From: Verrucomicrobiaceae bacterium
GTDB lineage: Bacteria; Verrucomicrobiota; Verrucomicrobiia; Verrucomicrobiales; Verrucomicrobiaceae
NCBI GenBank assembly: GCA_016713245.1
Contig: JADJPM010000004.1
Coordinates: forward strand, 248,001 to 312,000
Direction of reading: 5' to 3'
Length of the DNA stretch: 64,000 nucleotides
Shown: in pieces, positions 34,527 to 42,556 of the stretch
Position numbering within the stretch: the first letter of the stretch is position 1
Layout: every line of letters starts with the position of its first letter
Position numbers and translations under genes: made by a program
Notes under the pieces: model-generated
Told to the model about the DNA's origin: nothing
The model's database searches: none
What the model saw: only the letters and a program-made list of their open reading frames with translations

Positions 34527-35582
34527 TCACTGCGGCCACTGGCCATCGACGATGGGCTTCGTGGTGAGCTTGGCGGGATCGAGGACGAGGTGCTTCACCT
34601 TCGCTCGCTTCCAGGTGTAGGTGATGTGGACGAGGCCGTCTTTCGTCTGAATGATGGCGGGATAGCTGAACTCCTTCTTCGGCTCGTCTTCAAAGACCAG
34701 CGCGGCTTCCCAGGTCTTGCCGTCCTTGCTCACGGCGAGATTCAGCGGGCTGCGGCCTTTGGCGGTGTGGTTGTGGATGAGCAGGTGACGGCCATCGGCG
34801 AGCGTGACAGCGTCGGTGCCAGAGTTGGGATTCGGCAGATCGGTGAGTGAAATCCCGCCCCAGGTCTTGCCGGCGTCTTCGGAGGTGATTTGGAAGACTT
34901 TGCCCTGACGTGTGCGGCCCACAGCTTGCAGCTTGTCGCCCCCGAGGAAGAGAAGGCTCGGCTGAATGGCGCTGATCTTCAAGCCATCGTGCAGCAGCTC
35001 GGTGCGAGTCCATGTTTTGCCGAGATCGGCGGTGCGCTCGAAGTAGATGGCCCAGGCGCTGGGCTTTGTGTCGGTCTCGTTGCTCGTCGGGCACAAAATG
35101 TCGCCATTCGCGAGCTGGACGGGCTTGTTCTTGATCGGGCCGAAGATGCCTTTCGGCAGCTTTTGGGCCGCAGACCATGTTTTGCCGCCATCAGCGCTCG
35201 TTTTGAGTTCACCCCACCAGGTGCTCGGCGATGGGCCGACTTTGTAGAAGAGCATCAGGGGTGCGTCCTTCGGCTGAAACAGCGCCGGGTTCCACGTCGG
35301 ATGGCGGGAGCCGTCGGCTTGCAAGCCGTTGGCGGTTTCGACGCCTTCGGTCCATTTGCCATCGGGAAGCTGACGCGAGACCCAGATGCACACATCCGGG
35401 TTTTTCTCCGCCGTGCCGCCAAACCAAGCCGTAACGAGACCTGTGGGCGTTTCGACGATGGTGGTGGCGTGGATCTGTGGGTAGGGACCGGTGTCGTAGA
35501 TGTATTCCGTTGTGAGGATCGCGGGATCAGCAGCCTGAAGGGGCACCGCGGAGACGAAGAGAGCGCAGAGGAGCTTTTTCAT
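34527..35582 (-). CDS. Exported sialidase-family (BNR) protein
   Basis: 351 residues with signal MKKLLCALFVSAVPLQAA. Three Asp-box-like motifs mark a six-bladed propeller: SADGGKTWSAAQ, SEDAGKTWGGIS and SKDGKTWEAAL. HATTIVETPTGLVTAWFGG, NPALFQPKD, GPIKNKPVQLANGDILCP and FSYPAIIQTKDGLVHITYTW match the family in Pfam usually called BNR repeat-like or exo-alpha-sialidase. PVC members may act on other acidic sugars. It is immediately downstream of the aldolase gene (11 bases), so an operon for release and cleavage of a keto-acid sugar is a reasonable inference. Confidence 0.82.
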   Translation of the reverse strand: MKKLLCALFVSAVPLQAADPAILTTEYIYDTGPYPQIHATTIVETPTGLVTAWFGGTAEKNPDVCIWVSRQLPDGKWTEGVETANGLQADGSRHPTWNPALFQPKDAPLMLFYKVGPSPSTWWGELKTSADGGKTWSAAQKLPKGIFGPIKNKPVQLANGDILCPTSNETDTKPSAWAIYFERTADLGKTWTRTELLHDGLKISAIQPSLLFLGGDKLQAVGRTRQGKVFQITSEDAGKTWGGISLTDLPNPNSGTDAVTLADGRHLLIHNHTAKGRSPLNLAVSKDGKTWEAALVFEDEPKKEFSYPAIIQTKDGLVHITYTWKRAKVKHLVLDPAKLTTKPIVDGQWPQ

Positions 35583-35592
35583 GAGATGGTGG

Positions 35593-36498
35593 TTACAAGA
35601 GGCCAAGGGCGGAGAGTCTTTCACGAATGATTTCGCGTTCCGGCTCGCGGAAGCGGTGGAAGGGCTCGGCCATGTGGTCGTCGCAGATGCCGAGGAGGCT
35701 GAGGCCGCATTTGATGCCTTTGATGATGGCGCTCTTGTGCTTGCCGACGGTGTAGATCGCTCCGGCGATCTTCATCACCTGGGCGTGAAGCTCGCGCGTG
35801 CGCTGGAGGTCCTGCGCGGCTGCGGCCTGATACATCTCGACGTAGAGTTTCGGATGCAAATTGGCTCCGCCATTGATGCCGCCATGGCCACCGAGCAGCA
35901 CGGCCTCGGCGGTGAGCTCTTCAGGGCCAACGAGCACGCTCCAGTCGGCGCGTTGCTTCGCAATCTCGATGAGGCGATGGAAGTAGATCATGTCACACGA
36001 GCTGTCTTTGACGCCGCAGACGCCCGGCATGTCCAAAGCGCGGCGCACGAGGTCGAGCTCGAAGCTGACCTTCGTCAAACCGGGCATGTTGTAGAGAAAC
36101 AACGGCAGCGGCATCTCGGCGACGAGGTCCTGCACATATTCGAGCATTTCCGGCGGCGCGGCCGGGAAGTAATAGGGTGGCGCGAGCACCACATGCGTCG
36201 CGCCGACTTCTGCTGAGTATTTGGCGAGGTTCACGCTCTCAGTGAAGGAGGTGTCCGTGATGCCGACGAGCACCGGAACGCGTCCCGCGGCGACTTTGCA
36301 GGCTCGCTCGATCAATTCACGGCGCAGGCGGTAGCTGAGGCTCGGGCCTTCACCGGTCGTGCCGAGGACGAAGAGGCCCGAAACGCCGCCGCTGATGAGA
36401 TGCTCGATGAGTCGCTCCAAACCAGCGACGTCGAGGGTGTCGCGGTCTTTGAGCGGGGAAATGAGTGGTGGGATGATGCCGCGGAGGGGTTGGGACAT
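35593..36498 (-). CDS. Dihydrodipicolinate synthase / N-acetylneuraminate lyase family aldolase
   Basis: 301 residues, the usual length of DapA/NanA enzymes; cytoplasmic. Visible family motifs: GLFVLGTTGEGPSLSYRLRR (substrate carboxylate site), VLAPPYYFPAAPPEMLEYV, PLFLYNMPGLTKVSF with the catalytic Tyr, and CGVKDSSCDMIYF with the Schiff-base Lys. The ATG at 36498 gives the standard N-terminus MSQPLRGIIPPLISPLKD. Next to two sialidase-like genes and a divergent AraC regulator, a catabolic role (splitting sialic acid or another 2-keto-3-deoxy acid to pyruvate) is more likely than lysine synthesis. Substrate specificity cannot be fixed from sequence alone. Confidence 0.88.
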   Translation of the reverse strand: MSQPLRGIIPPLISPLKDRDTLDVAGLERLIEHLISGGVSGLFVLGTTGEGPSLSYRLRRELIERACKVAAGRVPVLVGITDTSFTESVNLAKYSAEVGATHVVLAPPYYFPAAPPEMLEYVQDLVAEMPLPLFLYNMPGLTKVSFELDLVRRALDMPGVCGVKDSSCDMIYFHRLIEIAKQRADWSVLVGPEELTAEAVLLGGHGGINGGANLHPKLYVEMYQAAAAQDLQRTRELHAQVMKIAGAIYTVGKHKSAIIKGIKCGLSLLGICDDHMAEPFHRFREPEREIIRERLSALGLL

Positions 36499-36600
36499 GG
36501 CTGAAAGTATAAAAGATGAGGAATCAAAAATAAATGAGGCTTCGCTGCTCATCCTTGGCAGCGGCTTGACGATTCTTGATGAGGCTGACATGCTCCACGC

Positions 36601-37461
36601 ATGCCCGCCACCGACCAGGCCGACTATTTTTCCACGCAAGTGATGCGCACGCGTCGCTTCTTTCTGCCTGAATGGCAGGAGCGGCAGCGTGATGGTAGGA
36701 CGCTCTGCCTCGTGGGGGGCGGTTGCGAATGGTGTGCGCCGGATTTCGTGGTGGATCGCCAGGAGTTCCCATTTCTCGCCTTTGAATTCGTCTCACGCGG
36801 CCAAGGCAGCGTCACGCTGGGGAACCAGAAGCACGAGGTGGAGGCCGGGCATGCGTTCTTTTACGACTCCAGCGTGCCGCATGTGATCCGAAGTTCCGCC
36901 GAGGAACCGATGGTGAAATACTTCTTCAACTTCACCGGCTCGCGGGCTGCCAGTTTGATGAGCGATCTTGACCTCGGCTCGGGCAGTGTGCTGCGCGTGG
37001 CGGATGCCTCGCGGGTGGTGAGCCTGCTTGAAGAAGTGATTGATCATGCGCTGCGCGGCGGTCGGTTCGGCCTTCGGGCGGCCTGCGCGGCGCTGGAGCA
37101 TGCACTGGTGCTTTGCGCGGACAGTCGCCAGCCCGCGACGACGAAGATGGACCCGGCCTACGCGACGTATCTGCGCTGCCGCGGTCATCTGCTGCGCAAT
37201 TACCCCGTGCTCAACAGCATCGAACAGGCAGCGAAGGCCTGTCATGTATCCGCCGCCTACTTCACGCGTCTCTTTCAACGCTACGACACCGAAACGCCGC
37301 TAGCCTGCCTGACGCGTTTGAAGCTTTCGCAAGCCGCCATCAAGCTGCGCCAGCCGGATGCGCTGGTGAAAAACGTGGCCGCCGAGCTCGGCTACAAGTC
37401 CGCCGCGCATTTTTCGCGGGCTTTTAAGGCCTGGAGCGGAAGATCGCCGCGTGGTGGTTGA
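36601..37461 (+). CDS. AraC-family transcriptional regulator
   Basis: 286 residues: an N-terminal cupin-like sensing domain (about 1-150; FEFVSRGQGSVTLGNQKHEVEAGHAFFYDSSVPHVI) and a C-terminal double helix-turn-helix (about 190-286; SIEQAAKACHVSAAYFTRLFQRY and NVAAELGYKSAAHFSRAFKAWSGRSP). It is divergent from the aldolase and propeller genes across a 102-bp gap, the expected arrangement for a regulator of that cluster, with the operator in the gap. The inducer is probably a sugar or sugar acid made by the cluster. RecN begins 48 bases after its stop. Confidence 0.88.
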   Translation: MPATDQADYFSTQVMRTRRFFLPEWQERQRDGRTLCLVGGGCEWCAPDFVVDRQEFPFLAFEFVSRGQGSVTLGNQKHEVEAGHAFFYDSSVPHVIRSSAEEPMVKYFFNFTGSRAASLMSDLDLGSGSVLRVADASRVVSLLEEVIDHALRGGRFGLRAACAALEHALVLCADSRQPATTKMDPAYATYLRCRGHLLRNYPVLNSIEQAAKACHVSAAYFTRLFQRYDTETPLACLTRLKLSQAAIKLRQPDALVKNVAAELGYKSAAHFSRAFKAWSGRSPRGG

Positions 37462-37509
37462 AATGCGCCGGGGACTTCCCATCTTCGCGGACCTTCAAAC
37501 CGCCACCGC

Positions 37510-39171
37510 ATGCTTTCTATTCTCAAAATCCGCCACCTCGCCCTCGTCGAAGACGTGACCTGGGAACTCGCGGCGGGGCTGGTGGGGGTGACGGGCGAGA
37601 CCGGGGCAGGGAAGTCGATCATCGTGGGGGCTTTGAAGCTTATCCTGGGCGAGCGTGCGGACCGCTCACTCATCCGCACGGGGCAGGATGCCTGCACGGT
37701 GGAGGCGAGTTTTCATCTGAAGGACACGCGGGCCATTGATGCGGTGCTGGAAGAGGCCGGTCTGGAGCCGTGTCAGGAAGGCGAACTCATCGTGAAGCGC
37801 ACGATCAGTGCCAGCGGGGCGAACAAGCAGTTCGTGAACTGCTCGCCGGTGACGATCCAGGTGCTGAAGAGCCTCGGCGAGTTTTTGGTCGATCTGCACG
37901 GGCCGCACGATCATCAGTCGCTGAACTCGCGGGAGCGGCAGCTCGACATGCTGGACAAGTTTGCCGGCATTGAAGAGTCGCTCACGAAGTATGAGACGGT
38001 TTGGAAGGCGTGGCGGGCCGCAGTGACGGAACTCGATGATCTGGAGAATTCCGAGCGGGCGGGCAGCCAGCAGATCGACATGCTGAAGTTTCAGGCGAAT
38101 GAAATCGCCTCGGCGAACCTCAAGGCGGGCGAGGAGGAGGTCATTGAATCGAAACATCGCATCGCGGCGAATGGCGCACGCCTAGCGGAGTTGTGCGGAG
38201 CGATCACGAGCCGCCTCAGCGAGGGCGAGGGCAGTGTGGTGGATGGTTTGCGCGAGATCAGCCGCAGCATCCACGAGTTGGAGAAGATCGATCCGGGCAC
38301 GGCGAAGATGTTTGAGGGCTTCAAATCGGCGCAGATCGAGCTGACGGAACTGGAAAGCAGCGTGGCGGATTACGCGGAGGAGCTTGAGATTGATCCGGCG
38401 GAGCTCGTGCGACTCGAAAGTCGCATCGACACGATTCAAAAACTGAAGCGGAAGTATGGCCGCACGATTGGCGAGATTTTGGAGTTCCTGGCCGAGACAG
38501 AGCGCAAACTAAGCCGTATCGAGAATCGCGGCGAGGAGATCGCGAAACTGCAAAAGCTCGTCCAAGAGCGTGAGGCGGAGGTTTTGAAGCTCGGGAAGCA
38601 AATCTCGAAGAAACGGGCCGATTCAGCGCCGAAGCTCGCCAAAGAGGTCGCCAGTCATCTGAGTGATCTTGGCTTCAAACAGAGCGTTTTCGCCGCGCAG
38701 CTCACCAACCTTGCTGAACCGGCGAAAAGCGGCTTGGAGGAGGTGGATTTCCATTTTGCGCCGAATCCGGGCGAGCCCTCGAAGCCGCTGCGCATGACGG
38801 CGAGCAGCGGGGAAATGTCCCGCGTGCTGCTGGCGGTGAAAAGCGCCCTCGCGAAGCAGGACGCGGTGCCGCTACTCGTGTTTGATGAGATCGATGCGAA
38901 CGTCGGCGGCAACATCGCCGAGGCGGTGGGCCGCAAGATGGCCGCGTTGGGTGCCACGCATCAGGTGATCGCCATCACGCACTTCCCGCAGGTGGCGTCA
39001 CTGGCGCAGAGCCATTTCGTCGTGACGAAGGAAATCAAAGGCGGCCAGACGAAATCTCAAATCGCCGAGGTGGCAGATGATGAGCGCATTGAGGAGTTGG
39101 CGAGGATGCTCGGTGGTAGTGCCGCGAGTGCGCGGGAGCATGCGAAGAGCCTGCTGAAGGGGGCGAAGTAG
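37510..39171 (+). CDS. recN: DNA repair protein RecN
   Basis: 553 residues, typical RecN length. Walker A is VGVTGETGAGKSIIVGALKLILGE near the N-terminus; VDLHGPHDHQSLNSRERQLDMLD is the RecN signature region. A long coiled-coil middle (about 155-370) is followed by MTASSGEMSRVLLAVKSALA (ABC signature) and PLLVFDEIDANVGGNIAEAVG (Walker B), then a D-loop/H-loop segment VIAITHFPQVASLAQ. This cytoplasmic SMC-like ATPase helps double-strand break repair by recombination. Cotranscription with the AraC gene is possible but functionally unrelated. The terminator at 39191-39225 lies just beyond its end. Confidence 0.95.
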   Translation: MLSILKIRHLALVEDVTWELAAGLVGVTGETGAGKSIIVGALKLILGERADRSLIRTGQDACTVEASFHLKDTRAIDAVLEEAGLEPCQEGELIVKRTISASGANKQFVNCSPVTIQVLKSLGEFLVDLHGPHDHQSLNSRERQLDMLDKFAGIEESLTKYETVWKAWRAAVTELDDLENSERAGSQQIDMLKFQANEIASANLKAGEEEVIESKHRIAANGARLAELCGAITSRLSEGEGSVVDGLREISRSIHELEKIDPGTAKMFEGFKSAQIELTELESSVADYAEELEIDPAELVRLESRIDTIQKLKRKYGRTIGEILEFLAETERKLSRIENRGEEIAKLQKLVQEREAEVLKLGKQISKKRADSAPKLAKEVASHLSDLGFKQSVFAAQLTNLAEPAKSGLEEVDFHFAPNPGEPSKPLRMTASSGEMSRVLLAVKSALAKQDAVPLLVFDEIDANVGGNIAEAVGRKMAALGATHQVIAITHFPQVASLAQSHFVVTKEIKGGQTKSQIAEVADDERIEELARMLGGSAASAREHAKSLLKGAK

Positions 39172-39190
39172 AGGTTGAATTCTCGGTGGC

Positions 39191-39225
39191 TAAAAAAACC
39201 GCCGCCCAGTTTCCCGGACGGCGGT
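39191..39225 (-). terminator. Rho-independent terminator for the small Cys-rich gene
   Basis: On the minus strand, stem ACCGCCG/CGGCGGT with a 14-base loop is followed by a run of seven T (39192-39198). Because the stem is symmetrical it may also help end recN transcription coming from the other side, but the T-run favours the minus strand. Confidence 0.8.
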
Positions 39226-39254
39226 GTGGTTCGAGGCGGTTGAGGCCTCAGCGA

Positions 39255-39419
39255 TTACTTTTCAGCTTTGCAGCAATCTTTGCCGCAGACCTTGCCCTTT
39301 TCCTTGCAGCAGGTGGCGCAGTTATCACCACAGCACTTTTTGCAGGCACCACCTGCGGCCAGCACGGGTGCGGCGGCAGCGAAGAGGGAGAGGGCGAGGA
39401 GGGAGAGAGATAGTTTCAT
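39255..39419 (-). CDS. Small Cys-rich exported protein
   Basis: 54 residues: signal peptide MKLSLSLLALSLFAAAAPVLA, then a short mature part with paired cysteines (ACKKCCGDNCATCCKEK, CGKDCCKAEK). The Cys/Lys composition suggests metal binding or disulfide-rich structure, reminiscent of metallothionein-like peptides in appearance only. The downstream terminator and in-frame signal support a real gene. No named family recognised. Confidence 0.7.
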   Translation of the reverse strand: MKLSLSLLALSLFAAAAPVLAAGGACKKCCGDNCATCCKEKGKVCGKDCCKAEK

Positions 39420-39538
39420 CGAATTTGGATGTGTTTGGAATTTGAGATGCCCGCTGAACAAATGGCGACGCGATTCCCCGCACGGGCGGACAAGGAGATC
39501 ACGGGCATTTCCTCACTAGGCTGAGGAGGCTTGATGAT

Positions 39539-39937
39539 TCACAACAGAAGCGCCCGATGACGCATGAAGAGCCGTGGCGGCTCCGCAGGTGGCCCGCGTT
39601 CGCGGCGGGGCGTATAGGCGCTCATCGAGAGCTCGGGGGAAAGGGCAGGCAGCGCATCCTGCCAGCCTGCGAGGTGGAGGACGAGTGCCGTTTCAGGCTT
39701 GGGGGAGAAGGGGACGCTCTTGGAGGTATCGCGTGGGTCTTTCCGGTGCTCGCAGCATGGGCAGGGCTCGCGGTGACCGGCTGGCGGGCCTTCCGGTTGC
39801 TGCGCGGAACATCCTTCGAGATACGCCGTGGAGCAGCAACCGGCCAGCTCTTCCCGCGGGGCTTCTCCCGTGCAGCACCAGCACATCGGAAGACCGATGC
39901 AGAAGCTGAGGAGCAATGCTGTGAGGCGGGTCACCAT
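39539..39937 (-). CDS. Cys-rich exported protein of unknown function
   Basis: 132 residues. Signal-like start MVTRLTALLLSFCIGLPMCW, then Cys clusters (CWCCTGEAP, AGCCSTAYLEGCSAQ, CPCCEHRKDP) and a Pro/Arg-rich C-terminus. It is the last gene of a minus-strand group with a Spy/CnrX-like protein and an ECF sigma factor, so an envelope metal or redox stress role is plausible. Cys residues could bind metal or form disulfides. No catalytic motif seen. Confidence 0.6.
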   Translation of the reverse strand: MVTRLTALLLSFCIGLPMCWCCTGEAPREELAGCCSTAYLEGCSAQQPEGPPAGHREPCPCCEHRKDPRDTSKSVPFSPKPETALVLHLAGWQDALPALSPELSMSAYTPRRERGPPAEPPRLFMRHRALLL

Positions 39938-40064
39938 GGTCGTTTTGGATGTCGGGATAAGAGCGGACGTTCAATCGGCGTGTCGCTAGATGAGAGATGG
40001 GTTGGAAAAAGATATTCCCGTGGATTTTGACTTTTCATCGCCACCCGCGCTCGCCCATCTGGCA

Positions 40065-40490
40065 TCACTCCAGCAGCCCCCAGGGCTTCAAACGGCTCGT
40101 GGCATGCTCGCGGAGCCTGGCGGCCTTTTCAGGTGGGAGCTGGCTGGCGATGCGTTCGAGGGATTCGCGGGCCTTTTCGCGGGCTTTTTGCCAGACTTCG
40201 ATGCGCAGGCCTTTGAAGTCCTTCACGGTGATTTGGAGGCTTTGGTGAAGTTGATGCCGCTGCGCGTCATCGAGGTCGAGTTCGGAGGAAACGTCGCGTT
40301 CGAGGGCCGCGATGACGAGATCGACTGGTGTGCGGTCGCTTTGTGGATCGGTGATGGCGCGATGCACCACGCGGCGCAGCACGAACAGGCCGCCGCCGAT
40401 GCCGCAGGCGGCTCCGAGCACGAAGACGAGCCCGAGCAGCAGCACGGCCTTCCAGCGTGAGCGTTTGGGAGATGGAGAGGATTCGTTCAT
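40065..40490 (-). CDS. Membrane-anchored Spy/CnrX-like periplasmic sensor protein
   Basis: 141 residues: short basic cytoplasmic N-terminus, one membrane anchor (AVLLLGLVFVLGAACGIGGGLFVL, about residues 15-38), then an all-helical periplasmic part (LVIAALERDVSSELDLDDAQRHQLHQSLQ, EKARESLERIASQLPPEKAARLREH). Such LDDAQR/LPPEK helical hairpins resemble the heavy-metal resistance/CnrX and Spy families. Encoded 8 bases after the 102-residue membrane protein and downstream of an ECF sigma gene, so it may take part in sigma control, as CnrX does with CnrH. Ligand unknown. Confidence 0.7.
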   Translation of the reverse strand: MNESSPSPKRSRWKAVLLLGLVFVLGAACGIGGGLFVLRRVVHRAITDPQSDRTPVDLVIAALERDVSSELDLDDAQRHQLHQSLQITVKDFKGLRIEVWQKAREKARESLERIASQLPPEKAARLREHATSRLKPWGLLE

Positions 40491-40497
40491 GATGAAA

Positions 40498-40806
40498 TCA
40501 GATGCCTTGGATGACCGGACCTTGCAGTTGCCAGAGGAAGGCGAGCTCGTTCACGACCTCGAAACCGTCGCGGCAGGTGAAAAAGGCTCCCACGGCCAAA
40601 ATGGCGAATCCAGCCTGAAGCCAGCGCTGGCCAAAAAGAGCGAGTACTTCGTCAAAGAGGCTCGTTTCGGCCATGGAGGGCTTCATCGCGCTGATTTGCG
40701 CACGCACCGCCACGCGCACGTCGAGGTCGGCCGGCGCACTGGCATCGCGGGCGAACGTGGTGAGGCGCTGCCACGATTTTTGAGGTTCAGGTGAGGGAGT
40801 AGCCAT
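40498..40806 (-). CDS. Small membrane protein coupled to ECF sigma factor
   Basis: 102 residues overlapping the end of the sigma gene by 20 bases. A hydrophilic N-terminal half (SWQRLTTFARDASAPADLDVRVAVRAQIS) precedes a single hydrophobic segment (RWLQAGFAILAVGAFFTC) near residue 70. The layout, short cytosolic domain plus one membrane helix directly after a sigma gene, fits an anti-sigma partner. No zinc-finger motif is present. Confidence 0.65.
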   Translation of the reverse strand: MATPSPEPQKSWQRLTTFARDASAPADLDVRVAVRAQISAMKPSMAETSLFDEVLALFGQRWLQAGFAILAVGAFFTCRDGFEVVNELAFLWQLQGPVIQGI

Positions 40807-41365
40807 GTTGCGTGAGGATGGTTTTGAGGCGCTGGCGGGCGCGGAAGGCCTTTACTTTGGCCTTCACGCGGCTCCAGCCGAAATGCGTGGCGATTTCCGC
40901 GAGCGGCATCTCGTCGAGATGCAGCAGGGTGAGCAGGGCGCGATCATCGGGCGGGAGATGGGAGAGAAGGAACTGCGCCTCGCCGAGATCGCGCTGTGCG
41001 GGTGTGTGAGGCAGATTTTCGAGCGGATCATGTTCGTCATCTCGCTCCACGAGTCGCGCAAAGGGCGTGCGCTGATGTTTGCGGCAGAATTCGAGGCCCA
41101 TGTTGGCCGCGATGCGTTTGAGCCAGTGGACGAAGGGTTTGTCAGGCTTCCAGCCACCGAGCGAGCGCCAGGCGCGGACGAAAGTTTCCTGCACCATGTC
41201 TTCGAGGTCGGCGCGATTGCCCGCGAAGCGATGGAGCATGGCGGTGATGATGGATTGATGGCGGCGGACGAGTTCATCAAAGGCATCGAGATCACCTGCC
41301 TGCGCCCGCCGGACGTGGACGAGATCGTCATCCGGCAGAGGTTCAAAGGGGGACGTGGCAGGCAT
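40787..41365 (-). CDS. ECF-type RNA polymerase sigma factor
   Basis: 192 residues. Region 2: LVRRHQSIITAMLHRFAGNRADLEDMVQETFVRAWRSLGGW and FVHWLKRIAANMGLEFCRKHQ. Region 4: LPPDDRALLTLLHLDEMPLAEIATHFGWSRVKAKVKAFRARQRLK. It overlaps the small membrane gene and heads a group with a CnrX/Spy-like protein and a Cys-rich exported protein. A long imperfect hairpin (41417-41483) precedes it, between it and the upstream Spy-like gene, and may separate the transcripts. Confidence 0.9.
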   Translation of the reverse strand: MPATSPFEPLPDDDLVHVRRAQAGDLDAFDELVRRHQSIITAMLHRFAGNRADLEDMVQETFVRAWRSLGGWKPDKPFVHWLKRIAANMGLEFCRKHQRTPFARLVERDDEHDPLENLPHTPAQRDLGEAQFLLSHLPPDDRALLTLLHLDEMPLAEIATHFGWSRVKAKVKAFRARQRLKTILTQHGYSLT

Positions 41366-41416
41366 GGGCGCATTTCAGCGAGGAGTGAGGAGGAGGGCAA
41401 GAGGCGGAAATCATCT

Positions 41417-41483
41417 GACTCCTACTCCGACTCTGTCTCCGTCTCGTTTGGGTCGAGGCGGAGCAGGAGTCGGAGGCGGAGTC
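41417..41483. repeat. Long imperfect hairpin, 30-base arms
   Basis: Left arm 41417-41446 and right arm 41454-41483 pair at 24 of 30 positions around a 7-base loop TTTGGGT. Both arms are built of GGAGTCGGAG-type hexamer-like units, so they may derive from inverted tandem repeats. It lies between the Spy-like and sigma genes and could attenuate readthrough. Confidence 0.75.
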
Positions 41484-41498
41484 GGATTGTCAGGCAGA

Positions 41499-41981
41499 TC
41501 AGCCACCGATCTGATTCAGCGCGGCATCGACGAGCGATTCGAGCTCGCCGCGAGCGCTTTCGATGTGCTTCTGCTGCTCTGGGGTGAGCAAGGGACGCAC
41601 TTCCGCGCCGATCTTCGCGATGAGCAGGGCGCGGTCGCGAGTGACATCACCGAGTTTTTCCGCGGCGGCGCGGGTGGCGGCGCTGTTCGCGTCTTTTTTA
41701 GCTGCCTCGGCCATCGCGCGGCGGGCATCGCGGCCCTGGGTCATCTGCGCACGGATTTCGTCGCGATGCGATTCGAGGATTTTCGTCACGCTGGCGCGTT
41801 GTTCGGCGGTGAGCGGCGTTTCCTTGCGGAAGTTCAAGACGTGCCGCACGGCCGTGCGAACGATCTCGCGAAGGGTGCTGCCGTGCTTTTCCGGCAGCAG
41901 CGTGTCGGAGGATGAGTTGGCGGCGAATCCGATGCCCGTGACACTGGCGGCGATGACGAGGAAGGTCAGAATGCGTTTCAT
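41499..41981 (-). CDS. Spy/CpxP-like periplasmic protein
   Basis: 160 residues; signal MKRILTFLVIAASVTGIGFA. The mature part is helical with two LTxxQ-type motifs: TPLTAEQRASVTKILESH and RPLLTPEQQKHIES, the hallmark of the Spy/CpxP chaperone-like family. It would act in the periplasm on unfolded proteins or as an envelope-stress modulator. Its leader carries ACTCCAAAACTCCACCACTCC, the second half of the leader cassette, 9 bases before the ATG. Upstream of the ECF sigma gene on the same strand. Confidence 0.8.
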   Translation of the reverse strand: MKRILTFLVIAASVTGIGFAANSSSDTLLPEKHGSTLREIVRTAVRHVLNFRKETPLTAEQRASVTKILESHRDEIRAQMTQGRDARRAMAEAAKKDANSAATRAAAEKLGDVTRDRALLIAKIGAEVRPLLTPEQQKHIESARGELESLVDAALNQIGG

Positions 41982-42016
41982 GGTGATTTGGAGTGGTGGA
42001 GTTTTGGAGTGAGGAA

Positions 42017-42403
42017 TTATTTCTTGGTGGTGGTGTTGGTGACGGATTTGGTTTCGCCGGCGGGCGTGGTGACGCTGCGCACGGCGGTGCGGACGCCTTC
42101 GGCGCGGGTCACGGAGCCGCTCGTCGTGGCCGTCTGGCCCTGCGGGCCGGTGGCGCTGCCGCTGGTGGTGCGGCCGTTGCCGGAGGCATTGCGCACGACT
42201 TGCTGGGTGGTCGTGACGGCCTTGCCCTGGGCTCCGGTCGTGGTGGCGCTGCGTGCGGCGCCCTGGCCTTTGGTGACATTGCCGTTGATGGCACGCGTGG
42301 CCGTGCCGCGACCGGTGGTGACGCTGGAGGTGCGGCCAAAATCACGCGCCGTGGCGGTGCTGAGGCTGAAGCCGAGGATGAGGAGGGGAAGGATGGTTTT
42401 CAT
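42017..42403 (-). CDS. Exported Thr/Gly/Ser-rich protein of unknown function
   Basis: 128 residues: signal MKTILPLLILGFSLSTATA, then a low-complexity mature part made of short variable repeats (SATTTGAQGKAVTTTQQ, TTSGSATGPQGQTATTSG, SVTRAEGVRTAVRSVTT). No Cys and few hydrophobic residues, so probably extended or beta-stacked outside the membrane. Its leader has ATTCCAACACTCCATCCCTCC next to the ATG, a form of the leader-cassette block. First gene of the minus-strand envelope-stress group. Confidence 0.65.
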   Translation of the reverse strand: MKTILPLLILGFSLSTATARDFGRTSSVTTGRGTATRAINGNVTKGQGAARSATTTGAQGKAVTTTQQVVRNASGNGRTTSGSATGPQGQTATTSGSVTRAEGVRTAVRSVTTPAGETKSVTNTTTKK

Positions 42404-42556
42404 GGAGGGATGGAGTGTTGGAATAACGGGGTTTTGTTTTTTCGCGGCGTGTGCCGCTCATGAGGCCGAATGACGGGCAGGCCGGGGCGGTTACAGATTT
42501 TTTGCGCAGGCGATTTGGCGAAGGTTTGGCCGTGGCGCGGACGTTGAAGCCCGACC

